Source: Tissierellia bacterium (GTDB lineage Bacteria > Bacillota > Clostridia > Tissierellales > Tissierellaceae). Taken from it: a stretch of DNA of 54,375 nucleotides. The stretch spans positions 1 to 54,375 of the forward strand of contig JAAYTL010000050.1 of assembly GCA_012518035.1 (NCBI GenBank), read 5' to 3'. Positions 17,849 to 27,052 of the stretch are shown here, one piece after another; position 1 is the stretch's first letter; every line of letters starts with the position of its first letter. Made by a program: the position numbers and the translations under genes. A model generated the notes under the pieces. That model was not told where the DNA came from. It made no database searches and worked only from the letters and a program-made list of their open reading frames with translations.

Positions 17849-18448
17849 ATGAAGATAGGAATTATGGGGGGGACCTTTAACCCAATTCATCATGGTCATT
17901 TGATACTAAGTGAATATATCAGGATAGGGGCAGATTTGGACAAGATAATCTTCATTCCAACAGGAATCCCGCCCCATAAGGATAATCAGGCCGTCCTAGA
18001 CAGCCAAATCAGACTGGAGATGGTAGCCCTGGCCATAAGAGAAAATCCCTACTTTATATGCTCTGACATGGAGGTTGTACGGAAGAAACTCTCCTATACC
18101 ATTGATACGGTAAATGAACTTAAGGAAATCTACAGGGACGACGATTTGTATATGATAATAGGTACTGATACCCTCCTATCCCTCCATACCTGGAAGGACT
18201 ATGAAAGAATCCTATCCATGATTAATATTATAGTAGCAGATAGGTTGGGTCTGGATAGAAAGAGGGTGGATAAGAGGATAGAAGAACTGACCAGGAGGTA
18301 CGGGGCCAGTATCATAAGTATGGATAGTCCTGTAATCGACATTTCCTCTACCCTCATAAGGGAAAGGCTAAAAAAGGGCCTATCCATCAAATACCTAGTA
18401 CCGGAAGTAGTAGAGGACTATATCTTAAAGAACAATCTCTATAGATAG
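17849..18448 (+). CDS. nadD: Nicotinate-nucleotide adenylyltransferase
   Basis: 199 aa with the nucleotidyltransferase motif GGTFNPIHHGHL (about residues 7-18) and ISSTLIRERLKKG near the C-terminus (ISSTxIR motif, about 171-183). It converts nicotinate mononucleotide plus ATP to deamido-NAD in NAD synthesis. AAGGAGAATTCTT precedes ATG 17849. Normal length. Confidence 0.96.
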   Translation: MKIGIMGGTFNPIHHGHLILSEYIRIGADLDKIIFIPTGIPPHKDNQAVLDSQIRLEMVALAIRENPYFICSDMEVVRKKLSYTIDTVNELKEIYRDDDLYMIIGTDTLLSLHTWKDYERILSMINIIVADRLGLDRKRVDKRIEELTRRYGASIISMDSPVIDISSTLIRERLKKGLSIKYLVPEVVEDYILKNNLYR

Positions 18449-18458
18449 GATGAATTTT

Positions 18459-19034
18459 ATGGATAAGAAGATCATAGACATGCTCATGGAAGATCTAGAT
18501 CAGTCCAGGCTGGAGCATACCCTAAGGGTTGTTGAGGAGGCCAAAAGGCTAGCCAGAAGGTATGATGTTGATATACAAAAAGCCACTACAGCTGCCCTAT
18601 TACATGATTGTGGCAAGCTAAAGGATAATAACAACTTATTGAAACTGGCAGATGACTTTGATATAATGATGACAGATAATAAGGATTTAATCCATGCCCC
18701 CCTAGGGGCAGCCTTAGCCCAGCATAAGTACAAGATAGAGGATGAGGATATCTTAAATGCCATAAAATACCATACCACAGGCAGAAAGGATATGTCTCAC
18801 TTGGAAAAGATAATCTATATAGCAGATTATATAGAACCCAATAGGAAATTTATTGGCGTTGAAAGGGTAAGGAGGCTAGCTTTCGAGGACTTGGATGAAA
18901 GTATCTGTCTAGCCATGGACCAGACCATAGTATTTTTGGTAAAAAGTAATAGAATAATATCCCTAGATACAATTGAAGCAAGAAATCAGCTAGTATCCAA
19001 GGGAAATAAGGGAGGGAGCCAATGGGCGAAATAG
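18459..19034 (+). CDS. yqeK: YqeK family HD-domain diadenosine tetraphosphate hydrolase-like protein
   Basis: About 191 aa. HD-domain motifs are visible: RLEHTLRVVEEA (His), LLHDCGK (HD pair, about residues 48-54), HAPLGA, YHTTGRKDM and IIYIADYIEPNR. The family hydrolyses Ap4A to two ADP. ATG 18450 is also in frame, but the ribosome site fits ATG 18459 better. It overlaps rsfS by 13 bases and is the usual nadD-yqeK-rsfS cluster. Confidence 0.92.
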   Translation: MDKKIIDMLMEDLDQSRLEHTLRVVEEAKRLARRYDVDIQKATTAALLHDCGKLKDNNNLLKLADDFDIMMTDNKDLIHAPLGAALAQHKYKIEDEDILNAIKYHTTGRKDMSHLEKIIYIADYIEPNRKFIGVERVRRLAFEDLDESICLAMDQTIVFLVKSNRIISLDTIEARNQLVSKGNKGGSQWAK

Positions 19035-19360
19035 AAAAGAAACTAGAAATTATAACCCATGCTATTGAGGAGAAAAAGGGTATCGATAAGCAGGTGATAG
19101 ATATTTCTGGTATGACCACCATTGCCGATTATTTTGTAATAGTCAGCGGTAATTCATCATCCCAAGCCCAGGCAATTGCAGATGGGATAGAGGAGGAGAT
19201 GGCCAAGGCTGGCTATGAGAAGTTATCTAGGGATGGTTATCAAAGCGGAAGGTGGATTTTATTAGATTATGAAGAGATAATAGTCCATATCTTCCATAAG
19301 GAAGATAGGGAATACTATAAGCTAGAAAGATTGTGGACTGAAGACAGAAAAACCAATTAA
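19022..19360 (+). CDS. rsfS: Ribosomal silencing factor RsfS
   Basis: 112 aa with the RsfS/Iojap signatures DISGMTTIADYFVIVSG (about residues 27-43) and DYEEIIVHIFHKEDREYYKLE (about 82-101). It binds L14 and blocks subunit joining under starvation. The start ATG 19022 lies inside the end of yqeK with a strong GGGAGGGAGCCA ribosome site, so translation is coupled. Confidence 0.96.
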   Translation: MGEIEKKLEIITHAIEEKKGIDKQVIDISGMTTIADYFVIVSGNSSSQAQAIADGIEEEMAKAGYEKLSRDGYQSGRWILLDYEEIIVHIFHKEDREYYKLERLWTEDRKTN

Positions 19361-19376
19361 TAGAGGAGGAAACTTT

Positions 19377-19757
19377 ATGTCATTAGAACTTATAGCAACT
19401 ACAAAAGCTCCAGGTGCAGTAGGACCTTATTCCCAAGGAGTTAAGGCAGGTAATATAATCTTTACTTCTGGACAATTACATATTGATCCAGAAAATGGAC
19501 AAATGCTAAAGGGAGACATCCAAGAGCAAACCAGGCTTTGCCTAGAAAACGTCAAGGCTATCCTTGAAGAAGGCGGAGCCAAGCTAGAAGACGTTGTAAA
19601 GGTAACCATCTTCCTTACAGACATGGCCAAGTTCTCAGCTGTCAATGAAATATATGGCCAATATTTTTCAAACCACAAACCAGCTAGAAGCTGTGTAGCT
19701 GTTAAGGAACTACCCTTAGGTGGAGAAGTAGAGATTGAGGCAGTAGCTGTAATTTAA
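19377..19757 (+). CDS. ridA: RidA family reactive intermediate deaminase
   Basis: 126 aa with the YjgF/RidA signature GPYSQGVKAG (about residues 16-25), FTSGQ, and the C-terminal PARSCVAVKELPLGGEVEIEA with the substrate-binding Arg (about residue 104). It hydrolyses enamine/imine intermediates such as 2-aminoacrylate. RBS GAGGAGGAAACTTT. It ends the obg-to-ridA run just before a strong terminator. Confidence 0.96.
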   Translation: MSLELIATTKAPGAVGPYSQGVKAGNIIFTSGQLHIDPENGQMLKGDIQEQTRLCLENVKAILEEGGAKLEDVVKVTIFLTDMAKFSAVNEIYGQYFSNHKPARSCVAVKELPLGGEVEIEAVAVI

Positions 19758-19767
19758 TAGGCATAAG

Positions 19768-19796
19768 AAAACCTGGTCTAAGACCAGGTTTTTTTA
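19768..19796. terminator. Bidirectional terminator between ridA and the carboxypeptidase gene
   Basis: CTGGTC (19773-19778) pairs with GACCAG (19782-19787), extended by AAAACC/GGTTTT on either side, with a three-base loop. T-runs on both strands allow it to serve ridA on plus and the converging gene on minus; the minus-strand stop codon (19794-19796) lies at its edge. Confidence 0.85.
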
Positions 19797-21062
19797 ATGG
19801 TAACCATAAAGGTTGCTGCTTCTACGTTTTCTCCTTCTTTTAGCCTTGCTATAGATATTGTAGGTCCTTAAAACTATCAGGGCAATAAAGACGAGTATAT
19901 ACCACTTGCTTATGAGGACCTGATGTAGCTTAGGAGGGGCTTGCTCAGCCACATCCATAGTAGATACAATATTTGCGCTACCCACTAGGGTTTCATCTAG
20001 ATAATAGTCTACCCTTCCAACTACATCCCCCTTGGATATAGGGGCACTTAAATCCTCATTAAAACTGATTTTCCTCTGAATCTTATCTAAGGAACCAGAA
20101 CTTAGAATAGTGTTGACATTATCTTCTAAAACAACAGAAACATATGGGTGTTGTCCATTTTCAATCTCTAAATTGTCGATAAACTCATTGGCATGTCCCA
20201 CTGCCACATAATCAAAATTATTGAATCCATAGTTCAAGAGCTTGTGGGTGTCAGCATAGACATCAGGGTTTTCTGATTTTAGAACTACAGTCAAAAGCTT
20301 CATGCCATTTCTTTCAGCCATGGTAACCAGACAATTCCTAGCCTGGCTGGTATAGCCGGTTTTACCACATACAACCCCGTCGTATTTAATGGGGATACGT
20401 TGACCATTGATATCAATCTTCATACTACCATAGAAGAACTGGTTTGTAGAATAGAGATACCTAGGCTCATCCTTCTTATTGGTAACGTCGATGGTATGGG
20501 TGCTCTTGCTAGCCAACTCCCTGAACGTTTCATTAGCCATGGCATACCTGGCTATCAAGGACAAGTCATAGGCTGTAGTATAGTGGTTATCATCATGTAG
20601 ACCACTAGGGTTGGTAAAGTTTGTATTGGTAGCCCCCAGCTCCTGGGCTTTCTGATTCATTAAATCCACAAAGTCATCCACCGAGCCAGACACATGCTTG
20701 GCCAAGGCTGCAGCTGCATCATTTGCCGAAGCAACCATCAAGGCATTGAGCAAATCCCTAACTGACATCTGTTCGTCATAGTCCAGGGCAATATGACTTC
20801 CATCTGTTAAGTCAATAACATCAGAATCAATGGTAACTATCTCATCCATCTTCCCATGTTCAATTGCCAAAATAGCAGTCATAATCTTGGTCGTACTGGC
20901 TGGATAGAGCTTGGTATTCATATTTTTCTGGTGGAGAACAGTACCGCTATCAAACTCAACCATGACGACACCTTCACCAACCAAGGACAAGTCAGCATCA
21001 GCAAAACTATATGTATTAAATAACAGAATAAGTGCTATAATTATCAAAATCTTCTTCTTCAA
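19794..21062 (-). CDS. D-alanyl-D-alanine carboxypeptidase, S11 family (DacF-like)
   Basis: 422 aa. A signal peptide (about residues 1-22) is followed by the S11 serine peptidase domain with SxxK (PASTTKI, about residue 56), SxN (SAND, about 113) and KTG (CGKTGYTSQA, about 234). The small beta domain follows, and then a C-terminal hydrophobic anchor (WYILVFIALIVL) and a Lys/Arg-rich tail. It trims the terminal D-Ala of peptidoglycan stem peptides; DacF homologues are often expressed in sporulation. AAGGAGGATATTGACTTG precedes the start. A good promoter lies at 21095-21122. Confidence 0.93.
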   Translation of the reverse strand: MKKKILIIIALILLFNTYSFADADLSLVGEGVVMVEFDSGTVLHQKNMNTKLYPASTTKIMTAILAIEHGKMDEIVTIDSDVIDLTDGSHIALDYDEQMSVRDLLNALMVASANDAAAALAKHVSGSVDDFVDLMNQKAQELGATNTNFTNPSGLHDDNHYTTAYDLSLIARYAMANETFRELASKSTHTIDVTNKKDEPRYLYSTNQFFYGSMKIDINGQRIPIKYDGVVCGKTGYTSQARNCLVTMAERNGMKLLTVVLKSENPDVYADTHKLLNYGFNNFDYVAVGHANEFIDNLEIENGQHPYVSVVLEDNVNTILSSGSLDKIQRKISFNEDLSAPISKGDVVGRVDYYLDETLVGSANIVSTMDVAEQAPPKLHQVLISKWYILVFIALIVLRTYNIYSKAKRRRKRRSSNLYGYH

Positions 21063-21094
21063 GTCAATATCCTCCTTCTGGGTTCAATATATAT

Positions 21095-21122
21095 ATTATA
21101 GCAGAAATGCCCCCCTTATCAA
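21095..21122 (-). promoter_or_regulatory. Sigma-A-type promoter for the D,D-carboxypeptidase gene
   Basis: On the minus strand TTGATA (complement of 21117-21122), 16-base spacer, TATAAT (complement of 21095-21100). It is followed by a short leader and the AAGGAGGA ribosome site of the gene that starts at 21062. Confidence 0.7.
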
Positions 21123-21235
21123 ACCCAAAAAAACCATAACCAAAAGAAGGAATTTGTAAAAATATGTAGAATACTTAACTAGGAGATATTTCGGAAATCG
21201 GTGTACATAAGAAATCAATTATAAAGGGGGCAACT

Positions 21236-21880
21236 ATGAAAGGTTACTTTACAAAAAAAGAACTAATAGCTATACTTTTAATTGTTTTTCTAGTAGTATC
21301 TTATACAGGTTATAAATTACTTTCAAACCTTTTGCTAGAATCCCGGGACACACCCCTGGAAATAGTAAACCATAACTCTCCTGAAGAGGAAGGAAATAAA
21401 GAGGATACCCCTCCCAGGGAGGAGGAAGAAGTCACCATCATCATGGTACATATTAGTGGCCAGGTATACCAGCCAGGCCTAGTAGTCCTAAATTCAGGCT
21501 CCAGGGTTATAGATGCCGTGGAATTAGCAGGGGGTTTGAAAAAAGAGGCAGATATTGATAAAATTAATCTTGCAAAGAAGTTGTCAGATGAAGAAAAAAT
21601 CTATATTCCCGCAATAGATGAAGAAGTCGATATAGGACTTATCTTCGATTCGTCAACCAGCTCAGGCAGCTCCAGTATATCTAGCTCAGGGAGAATAAAT
21701 ATTAATACCTCCAGCAAGGAGGAGTTGATGCAGCTGCCAGGAATAGGGGAGGTCACAGCCACCAGGATAATCGATTACAGAAGCAAGACACCCTTTAGGA
21801 CAATCGAAGATATCATGAATGTTTCAGGTATAGGAGTTAAGAAGTTTGATGCCATAAAAGAGATGATAAAGTGCAATTAA
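21236..21880 (+). CDS. comEA: ComEA family helix-hairpin-helix DNA-binding protein
   Basis: 214 aa: one N-terminal membrane helix (about residues 9-28), an acidic linker, a SLBB domain (VHISGQVYQPGLVVLNSGS, about 72-90), a Ser-rich spacer, then two helix-hairpin-helix motifs (INTSSKEELMQLPGIGEVTA and VSGIGVKKFDAI, about 151-210). ComEA is the surface receptor for transforming DNA. ComEB and ComEC are not adjacent; instead selD starts 12 bases downstream. RBS AAAGGGGGCAACT. Confidence 0.92.
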   Translation: MKGYFTKKELIAILLIVFLVVSYTGYKLLSNLLLESRDTPLEIVNHNSPEEEGNKEDTPPREEEEVTIIMVHISGQVYQPGLVVLNSGSRVIDAVELAGGLKKEADIDKINLAKKLSDEEKIYIPAIDEEVDIGLIFDSSTSSGSSSISSSGRININTSSKEELMQLPGIGEVTATRIIDYRSKTPFRTIEDIMNVSGIGVKKFDAIKEMIKCN

Positions 21881-21892
21881 AGAGGTGATAAG

Positions 21893-22939
21893 ATGGGAGA
21901 CCATAAGGAAATAAGATTAACACAATTAACCAAGGCATCTGGCTGAGCAGCCAAGATCGGTCCCGATATATTGACACAGGTCCTGTGTCACTTACCAAAG
22001 ATAGAGGATAAGGATTTATTAGTAGGCTTGGATACATCCGACGATGCCGCAGTATATAGGATTAATGAAGACTTGGCCCTGATTCAGACCTTGGATTTTT
22101 TTACCCCGGTAGTAGATGACCCCTACACCTTTGGGCAAATAGCTGCAGCTAACTCCCTAAGTGATATCTATGCCATGGGAGGAGAGCCCAGGCTAGCCAT
22201 GAATATAGTATGCTTTCCTAACTGTCTAGAGCCAGCAGTTCTTAGTGAGATACTAAGGGGAGGCTATGACAAGGTTGCTGAAGCAGGAGCCCTCCTAGTA
22301 GGAGGACACAGTGTTTCTGATGATGAGCCCAAGTACGGTCTTTCAGTTACCGGCTTTGTTCAACCAGACAGGGTTTTTACCAACCAGGGGGCTAAACCAG
22401 GGGACATTTTAATCCTAACCAAACCCCTAGGCTTAGGGATAATAAACACAGCCATAAAAGGGGAAATAATAGATGACTATTCCTACAAGGAAGCCGTCAA
22501 GGTAATGACTACCCTTAACAAGTATGCCAAGGAGGCCATGGATAAGGTCAAGTCCATCAACAGTGTTACGGATGTCACTGGTTTTGGGCTTCTAGGTCAT
22601 GCCTTGGAAATGGCAGAAGCCAGTCAGGTCTCCCTAATCATAGATAGTTCGGCTATACCAGTACTCCCCAATGCCCCTAAATATGCCAGCATGGGTCTGG
22701 TACCAGCAGGGGCCTACTCCAATAGGTCCTATATTGGAGACAAGGTAGCATTTAAGGATGGCGTGTCCGAAGTCATGAAGGATATCCTATATGACCCTCA
22801 AACATCAGGAGGACTCTTAATAGCAGTAGACAGGGATTACCAGGAGGACTTGCTCAAGGCCCTGGAGGATTCCTCCACAGACTATGCTATAATAGGTGAG
22901 GTCATAGAAAAATCAGCAACCTATATTCAAGTAGAATAA
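21893..22939 (+). CDS. selD: Selenide, water dikinase SelD, a selenoprotein (in-frame UGA)
   Basis: The frame runs from ATG 21893 (RBS AGAGGTGATAAG) through an in-frame TGA at 21944-21946 to TAA at 22939, 348 codons. Residues 15-21 read A-S-G-U-A-A-K, so the TGA falls exactly at the catalytic Cys/Sec position of SelD (Cys17 in E. coli), followed by the essential Lys. Downstream motifs are standard: [43 protein letters not shown] and [10 protein letters not shown]. It makes selenophosphate from selenide and ATP. It is followed by selA and selB. An ordinary gene caller would start at TTG 21971 and lose the active site. Confidence 0.97.
21944..21990 (+). promoter_or_regulatory. Sec UGA codon and candidate bacterial SECIS hairpin in selD
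   Basis: The UGA is at 21944-21946. A perfect 8-base hairpin follows: TGACACAG (21972-21979), loop GTC, CTGTGTCA (21983-21990). A smaller hairpin with loop GTCC lies nearer (21956-21967). A G at the start of the apical loop within a few tens of bases of the UGA fits known bacterial SECIS rules. Which hairpin SelB reads cannot be decided from sequence alone. Confidence 0.75.
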
Positions 22940-22957
22940 AAAAGAGGAAGTGATCAC

Positions 22958-24379
22958 TTGGCCAATGCAAATCTCTACAGTCTTCTTCCCAAGGTGGATG
23001 AATTATTAGAAGATAAAAGTATACAGGAATTATTAGATAAAATACCCAGAAGTCTTGTCTTGGATGTTATAAGACAGGAACTAGACACCCTCAGGGCTAG
23101 TATAAGGGAGAACAAGCTAGATAAAGAAGAACTTAAAGGCCAGCTTGATGGCCTGGTTGCTAGGATTAGCAGAAGGGCAAATCAAGAAGCCAGCTACAAG
23201 TTTAAAAGGGTCATCAATGCCACAGGAGTAATTATCCATACCAACCTGGGCAGGTCCCTTTTAAATGATAAAATCCTTGATAATATCAAGGAAATCGCCA
23301 GTAACTATTCCAATTTAGAATACGATTTGCAATCAGCTAAGAGGGGCTCTAGATATTCCATCATCGAGTCCCTAATCTGTGAAATCACAGGGGCGGAAGC
23401 AGCCTTGGTAGTAAATAACAATGCAGCAGCCGTCCTCCTAGCCCTTAGCACCCTGGCCAAGGGTAGGGAGGTCATAGTCTCCAGGGGTGAACTTATAGAA
23501 ATTGGAGGCTCCTTTAGGATTCCAGAGGTTATGGAGGAGAGTGGGGCCATCCTTAGAGAGGTAGGTACCACCAATAAAACCCACCTTAGGGACTATGAAA
23601 ATGTCATAGGGGAAGAAACAGCTGCCCTATTAAAGGTTCATACATCCAATTATAGGATTTTAGGTTTTACATCATCGGTATCCATTAAGGAGCTAGTGGA
23701 TTTAAAGACTAAGTACCAAATCCCCCTAATCGAGGACTTGGGAAGTGGGGTCTTGGTAGACTTGGCTAAATATGGTCTTAACCATGAACCTACAGTCCAA
23801 GAATCCCTGGCTAATGGGGCAGATGTAGTAACCTTTAGTGGGGATAAGCTCTTAGGAGGGCCCCAGGCAGGGATTATCTTAGGGAAAAAAGAGCATATAT
23901 CCCTGATGAAGCAAAACCCCCTCACCAGGGCCATCAGGGTGGATAAGTTCACCTTAGCTGCCCTAGAGGTAACGTTAAGATACTATTTGGATGAGGAAAG
24001 AGCCCTTAGGGAAATACCTACCTTAAGGATGTTAACCATGCCCATAGCTGAAATAGAAGCCAAGGCTAAGAATCTCTTAGACCTGATAGAAGGTCAGGGA
24101 CTTGACAAAGCCTTTACCTTGGAAATCCAGGATGACTTCTCAGAAGTAGGAGGTGGCTCCCTGCCCTTAGAGGAGCTGGCTACCAAGTGCCTGGTTCTAA
24201 GCTCAGATAAATACAAGATTGAATCAATTGAAGGCCTTTTAAGGGGCTTTAACCCACCAATTATCACACGGATTTATAGGGATAGGATCTACTTTGACTT
24301 AAGAACCATAAAAGAAGGAGAGTTTAAGACAATTGTGGAAGGTCTAACCCATGTAGCAAATACTTTGAGGGAGAGTTGA
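22958..24379 (+). CDS. selA: L-seryl-tRNA(Sec) selenium transferase
   Basis: 473 aa from TTG 22958 (RBS AGAGGAAGTG). It shows the SelA N-terminal helical domain, then the PLP fold with [20 protein letters not shown] (about residues 72-91), [28 protein letters not shown] and [13 protein letters not shown], whose Lys (about residue 295) binds PLP. It converts Ser-tRNA(Sec) to Sec-tRNA(Sec) using the selenophosphate from SelD. It lies 18 bases after selD and overlaps the selB reading frame opening. Confidence 0.97.
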   Translation: MANANLYSLLPKVDELLEDKSIQELLDKIPRSLVLDVIRQELDTLRASIRENKLDKEELKGQLDGLVARISRRANQEASYKFKRVINATGVIIHTNLGRSLLNDKILDNIKEIASNYSNLEYDLQSAKRGSRYSIIESLICEITGAEAALVVNNNAAAVLLALSTLAKGREVIVSRGELIEIGGSFRIPEVMEESGAILREVGTTNKTHLRDYENVIGEETAALLKVHTSNYRILGFTSSVSIKELVDLKTKYQIPLIEDLGSGVLVDLAKYGLNHEPTVQESLANGADVVTFSGDKLLGGPQAGIILGKKEHISLMKQNPLTRAIRVDKFTLAALEVTLRYYLDEERALREIPTLRMLTMPIAEIEAKAKNLLDLIEGQGLDKAFTLEIQDDFSEVGGGSLPLEELATKCLVLSSDKYKIESIEGLLRGFNPPIITRIYRDRIYFDLRTIKEGEFKTIVEGLTHVANTLRES

Positions 24380-24381
24380 GG

Positions 24382-26295
24382 ATGAAGCATTTTATTATAG
24401 GTACAGCAGGCCATATAGACCATGGTAAAACCACCCTAATAAGAGCCCTAACTGGTAGAAATACAGATAGGTTGAAAGAAGAGCAGAAGAGGGGTATTTC
24501 CATTGATTTAGGCTTTACCTACTTCGATTTACCTAGTGGTCAGCGGGCTGGAATAATAGATGTTCCCGGTCATGAAAAATTCATAAAGAACATGTTGGCA
24601 GGAGTAATGGGGATGGACATAGTCATCCTAGTTGTGGCTGCCGATGAAGGTATCATGCCGCAAACAGAGGAGCATCTCTCCATACTAAATCTCCTGGGTA
24701 TAGAGAGGGGCTTCGTAGTCCTGACCAAGGTAGATCTAGTTGATGATGAATGGCTAGATATGGTTGAAGAAGAGGTAAGAGAAGAAATCAAGGGAACCTT
24801 CCTAGAAACTAGTCCCATCCTCAAGGTGTCATCCACCAAGAAGGAGGGAATCCAGGAGGTCATTAACTTAATAGATGAATACGTTAAGGATATAGAAGAA
24901 AGGGATATATCGGAGATGCCCCGAATCCCCATAGACAGGGTCTTTAGCCTGTCTGGTTTTGGAACGGTAATCACTGGTACCCTACTATCAGGCAGTCTAA
25001 GAATAGGAGATGAAGTCCAGATATATCCAGGCAGGACCACAGCCAGGATAAGGAATCTGCAGGTACATGACGAAGACAGGGAGATAGCCTATGCAGGCCA
25101 AAGGGTGGCTGTTAACCTGGCAGGCCTTAAGAAGGACCAGGTTAATAGGGGGGATGTCCTAGCCCCCATAGACCAGATGAAGGAGACCAGGCTTTTAGAT
25201 GTCAAAATCAAGCTCCTAGACAAGGTAGATATAGTCTTAAGGCCCAGGACCAGGTTGAGGCTTTATATGGGCACCAAGGAACTCTTCTGTAGGATAGTAC
25301 TCTTGGATAAGGAAGTCCTAAATCCAGGTGAGGAGGCCTATGCCCAACTTAGACTTGAGGAAGAAATAGTGGCCAAGAGGGGAGATAGGTTCATCCTTAG
25401 ATTCTATTCCCCCATGTTTACCATTGGTGGAGGACTTGTACTAGAGCCCCACCCAGGTAAAAAGAAGGCAGGAGATGAGAAGGCCCTTGCTGAGTTAAGG
25501 CTAAAGGAGAAGGGCAGCCAGGAAGAAATTTTGGAAACCATAATCAAGGATAAGAGCCAGGACTTCTTAACGATAAAAGAATATGCAAGTATTACTTCCA
25601 TGCTAGAGAAGAACCTACTTGAGGAAGTAGATAGACTAAATGAGAATGGTAGGGTTATCTTATTTAACCTGACCAAGGACAAATACGTTATCCACCGAGA
25701 CTTTTATAAGGAAGTTAAAAATCAGATTTTAAGTGAAGTAGCAGGCTACCATAAGAAATATCCCCTCAGACCTGGTATGCCTAAGGAGCTAGTTAGGAGA
25801 AAGTTCCTGAAAAATGCCACACCCAGGCTGGGAGATTCCTTCATCCAAAGACTAATTGATGAAGGGGATTTGGACCAGAATCTAGAAGTCCTTAAAATAA
25901 GGGACTTCAAGATAGTCTATAATGATGAACAAGACAAGATAAAAGAAGCAATTATAGGAAATTATAAAAAAGCCCTTTATAAAATACCAAAAGTTGACGA
26001 CATGATAAATAGTATGACTTTTAAGAGGGAGGACTTCCTAGAAGTCTTTAATTCCTTGTATCATGCTGGGGAACTTATCCGGTTAGATGATGAAATCTTT
26101 ATCTTAAAGGGTTTGTATGACAAGTCCCAGGATATCTTGAAGGATTATATCAGAAAAAATGGCAGCATAACAGTTGCAGAATTCAGGGACTTATTGGATA
26201 CAAATAGGAAGATTACCCTAGCCTTATTGGAATCCTTTGACCAACAAGGACTGACTAGACGGGTAGAAGACAAGAGGTTTTTGACAAATCTTTAG
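24382..26295 (+). CDS. selB: Selenocysteine-specific elongation factor SelB
   Basis: About 637 aa. The N-terminus [19 protein letters not shown] contains G1; [13 protein letters not shown] is G3, and [10 protein letters not shown] is G4. EF-Tu-like domains II/III follow, and four winged-helix domains occupy about residues 380-637 and recognise the SECIS hairpin. It brings Sec-tRNA(Sec) to the ribosome at SECIS-coupled UGA codons. The frame opens at TTG 24376 overlapping the selA stop, but ATG 24382 gives the usual SelB N-terminus. Third gene of the selDAB set. Confidence 0.96.
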   Translation: MKHFIIGTAGHIDHGKTTLIRALTGRNTDRLKEEQKRGISIDLGFTYFDLPSGQRAGIIDVPGHEKFIKNMLAGVMGMDIVILVVAADEGIMPQTEEHLSILNLLGIERGFVVLTKVDLVDDEWLDMVEEEVREEIKGTFLETSPILKVSSTKKEGIQEVINLIDEYVKDIEERDISEMPRIPIDRVFSLSGFGTVITGTLLSGSLRIGDEVQIYPGRTTARIRNLQVHDEDREIAYAGQRVAVNLAGLKKDQVNRGDVLAPIDQMKETRLLDVKIKLLDKVDIVLRPRTRLRLYMGTKELFCRIVLLDKEVLNPGEEAYAQLRLEEEIVAKRGDRFILRFYSPMFTIGGGLVLEPHPGKKKAGDEKALAELRLKEKGSQEEILETIIKDKSQDFLTIKEYASITSMLEKNLLEEVDRLNENGRVILFNLTKDKYVIHRDFYKEVKNQILSEVAGYHKKYPLRPGMPKELVRRKFLKNATPRLGDSFIQRLIDEGDLDQNLEVLKIRDFKIVYNDEQDKIKEAIIGNYKKALYKIPKVDDMINSMTFKREDFLEVFNSLYHAGELIRLDDEIFILKGLYDKSQDILKDYIRKNGSITVAEFRDLLDTNRKITLALLESFDQQGLTRRVEDKRFLTNL

Positions 26296-26319
26296 AGCAT
26301 AGAATTATGGGGTGAGTTA

Positions 26320-27015
26320 ATGGCTGGTAAAGTACTAATTGTCGACAGTGATAATGTTTTTGCGAATAGCTTAAAATATAGTCTGGAAAAAGACAGGTAT
26401 AAGATCGACATAATCAATACTGGGCGAGACATATCAAACAGGATAAAGAGCAACAACTATAAACTGGTCCTACTGGAACCAGAATCCAAGGGCATAGAGG
26501 GAGTAGCTATCTGCAAAAAGATTAGGGAGCTTTCAAACATCCCCCTAATCATTATCTCCCAAAACGATGAGGATATGAATAAGATTCTAGCCCTGGAATA
26601 TGGGGCAGATGATTATCTGGTTAAGCCTATCAATGTCCTGGAGCTAAAGGCCAGGGTGAAATCCCTCTTCAGGAGGATTAATTCCAACAATGAGGAAAAT
26701 GACAAGTATTATTACAAGTTTGATGATTTTACCATCGATGCCATCAAGCAGCTGGTTCAATACAAGAATGTAGATTTGAACCTTACCAGGAAGGAGTTTG
26801 AGCTCTTCTACGTACTTTCCTTAAATCCAGGCAAGGTCTTTACCAGGAAGGAACTGTTAAAGCGGATTTGGGGATATGAGTACTATGGTGATTTAAGAAC
26901 AGTGGACGTCCATATCAGGAGGATTCGTGAGAAGTTACAAAAGGAAGGTGCCTTAGAGTACCAATATATTTCCACCAAATGGGGAGTAGGCTACTATTTT
27001 CAGCTACCTAAGTAA
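26320..27015 (+). CDS. OmpR/PhoB-type response regulator with Glu in place of the phospho-acceptor Asp
   Basis: 231 aa: receiver domain (residues 1-118) and C-terminal winged-helix DNA-binding domain (about 130-231, NLTRKEFELFYVLSLNPG and RTVDVHIRRIREKL). The acidic pocket Asp9/Asp11 and the Lys of YLVKP are present, but the phospho-acceptor position reads V-L-L-E53-P where family members have D. The usual Thr is a Ser (IIISQND). Glu often mimics phospho-Asp, so it may be constitutively active or phosphorylation-independent. No histidine kinase gene is adjacent. It is 24 bases after selB and 37 bases before the next gene. Confidence 0.93.
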   Translation: MAGKVLIVDSDNVFANSLKYSLEKDRYKIDIINTGRDISNRIKSNNYKLVLLEPESKGIEGVAICKKIRELSNIPLIIISQNDEDMNKILALEYGADDYLVKPINVLELKARVKSLFRRINSNNEENDKYYYKFDDFTIDAIKQLVQYKNVDLNLTRKEFELFYVLSLNPGKVFTRKELLKRIWGYEYYGDLRTVDVHIRRIREKLQKEGALEYQYISTKWGVGYYFQLPK

Positions 27016-27052
27016 GCCATAGCTGATTGGTGAATTTGAAAGGAGTTATCTT

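Noticed and set aside
21893-21970. selD as a frameshifted or nonsense-interrupted pseudogene
   Set aside because: The TGA sits at the known Sec site, the rest is intact, and selA, selB and selC are all present in the window.
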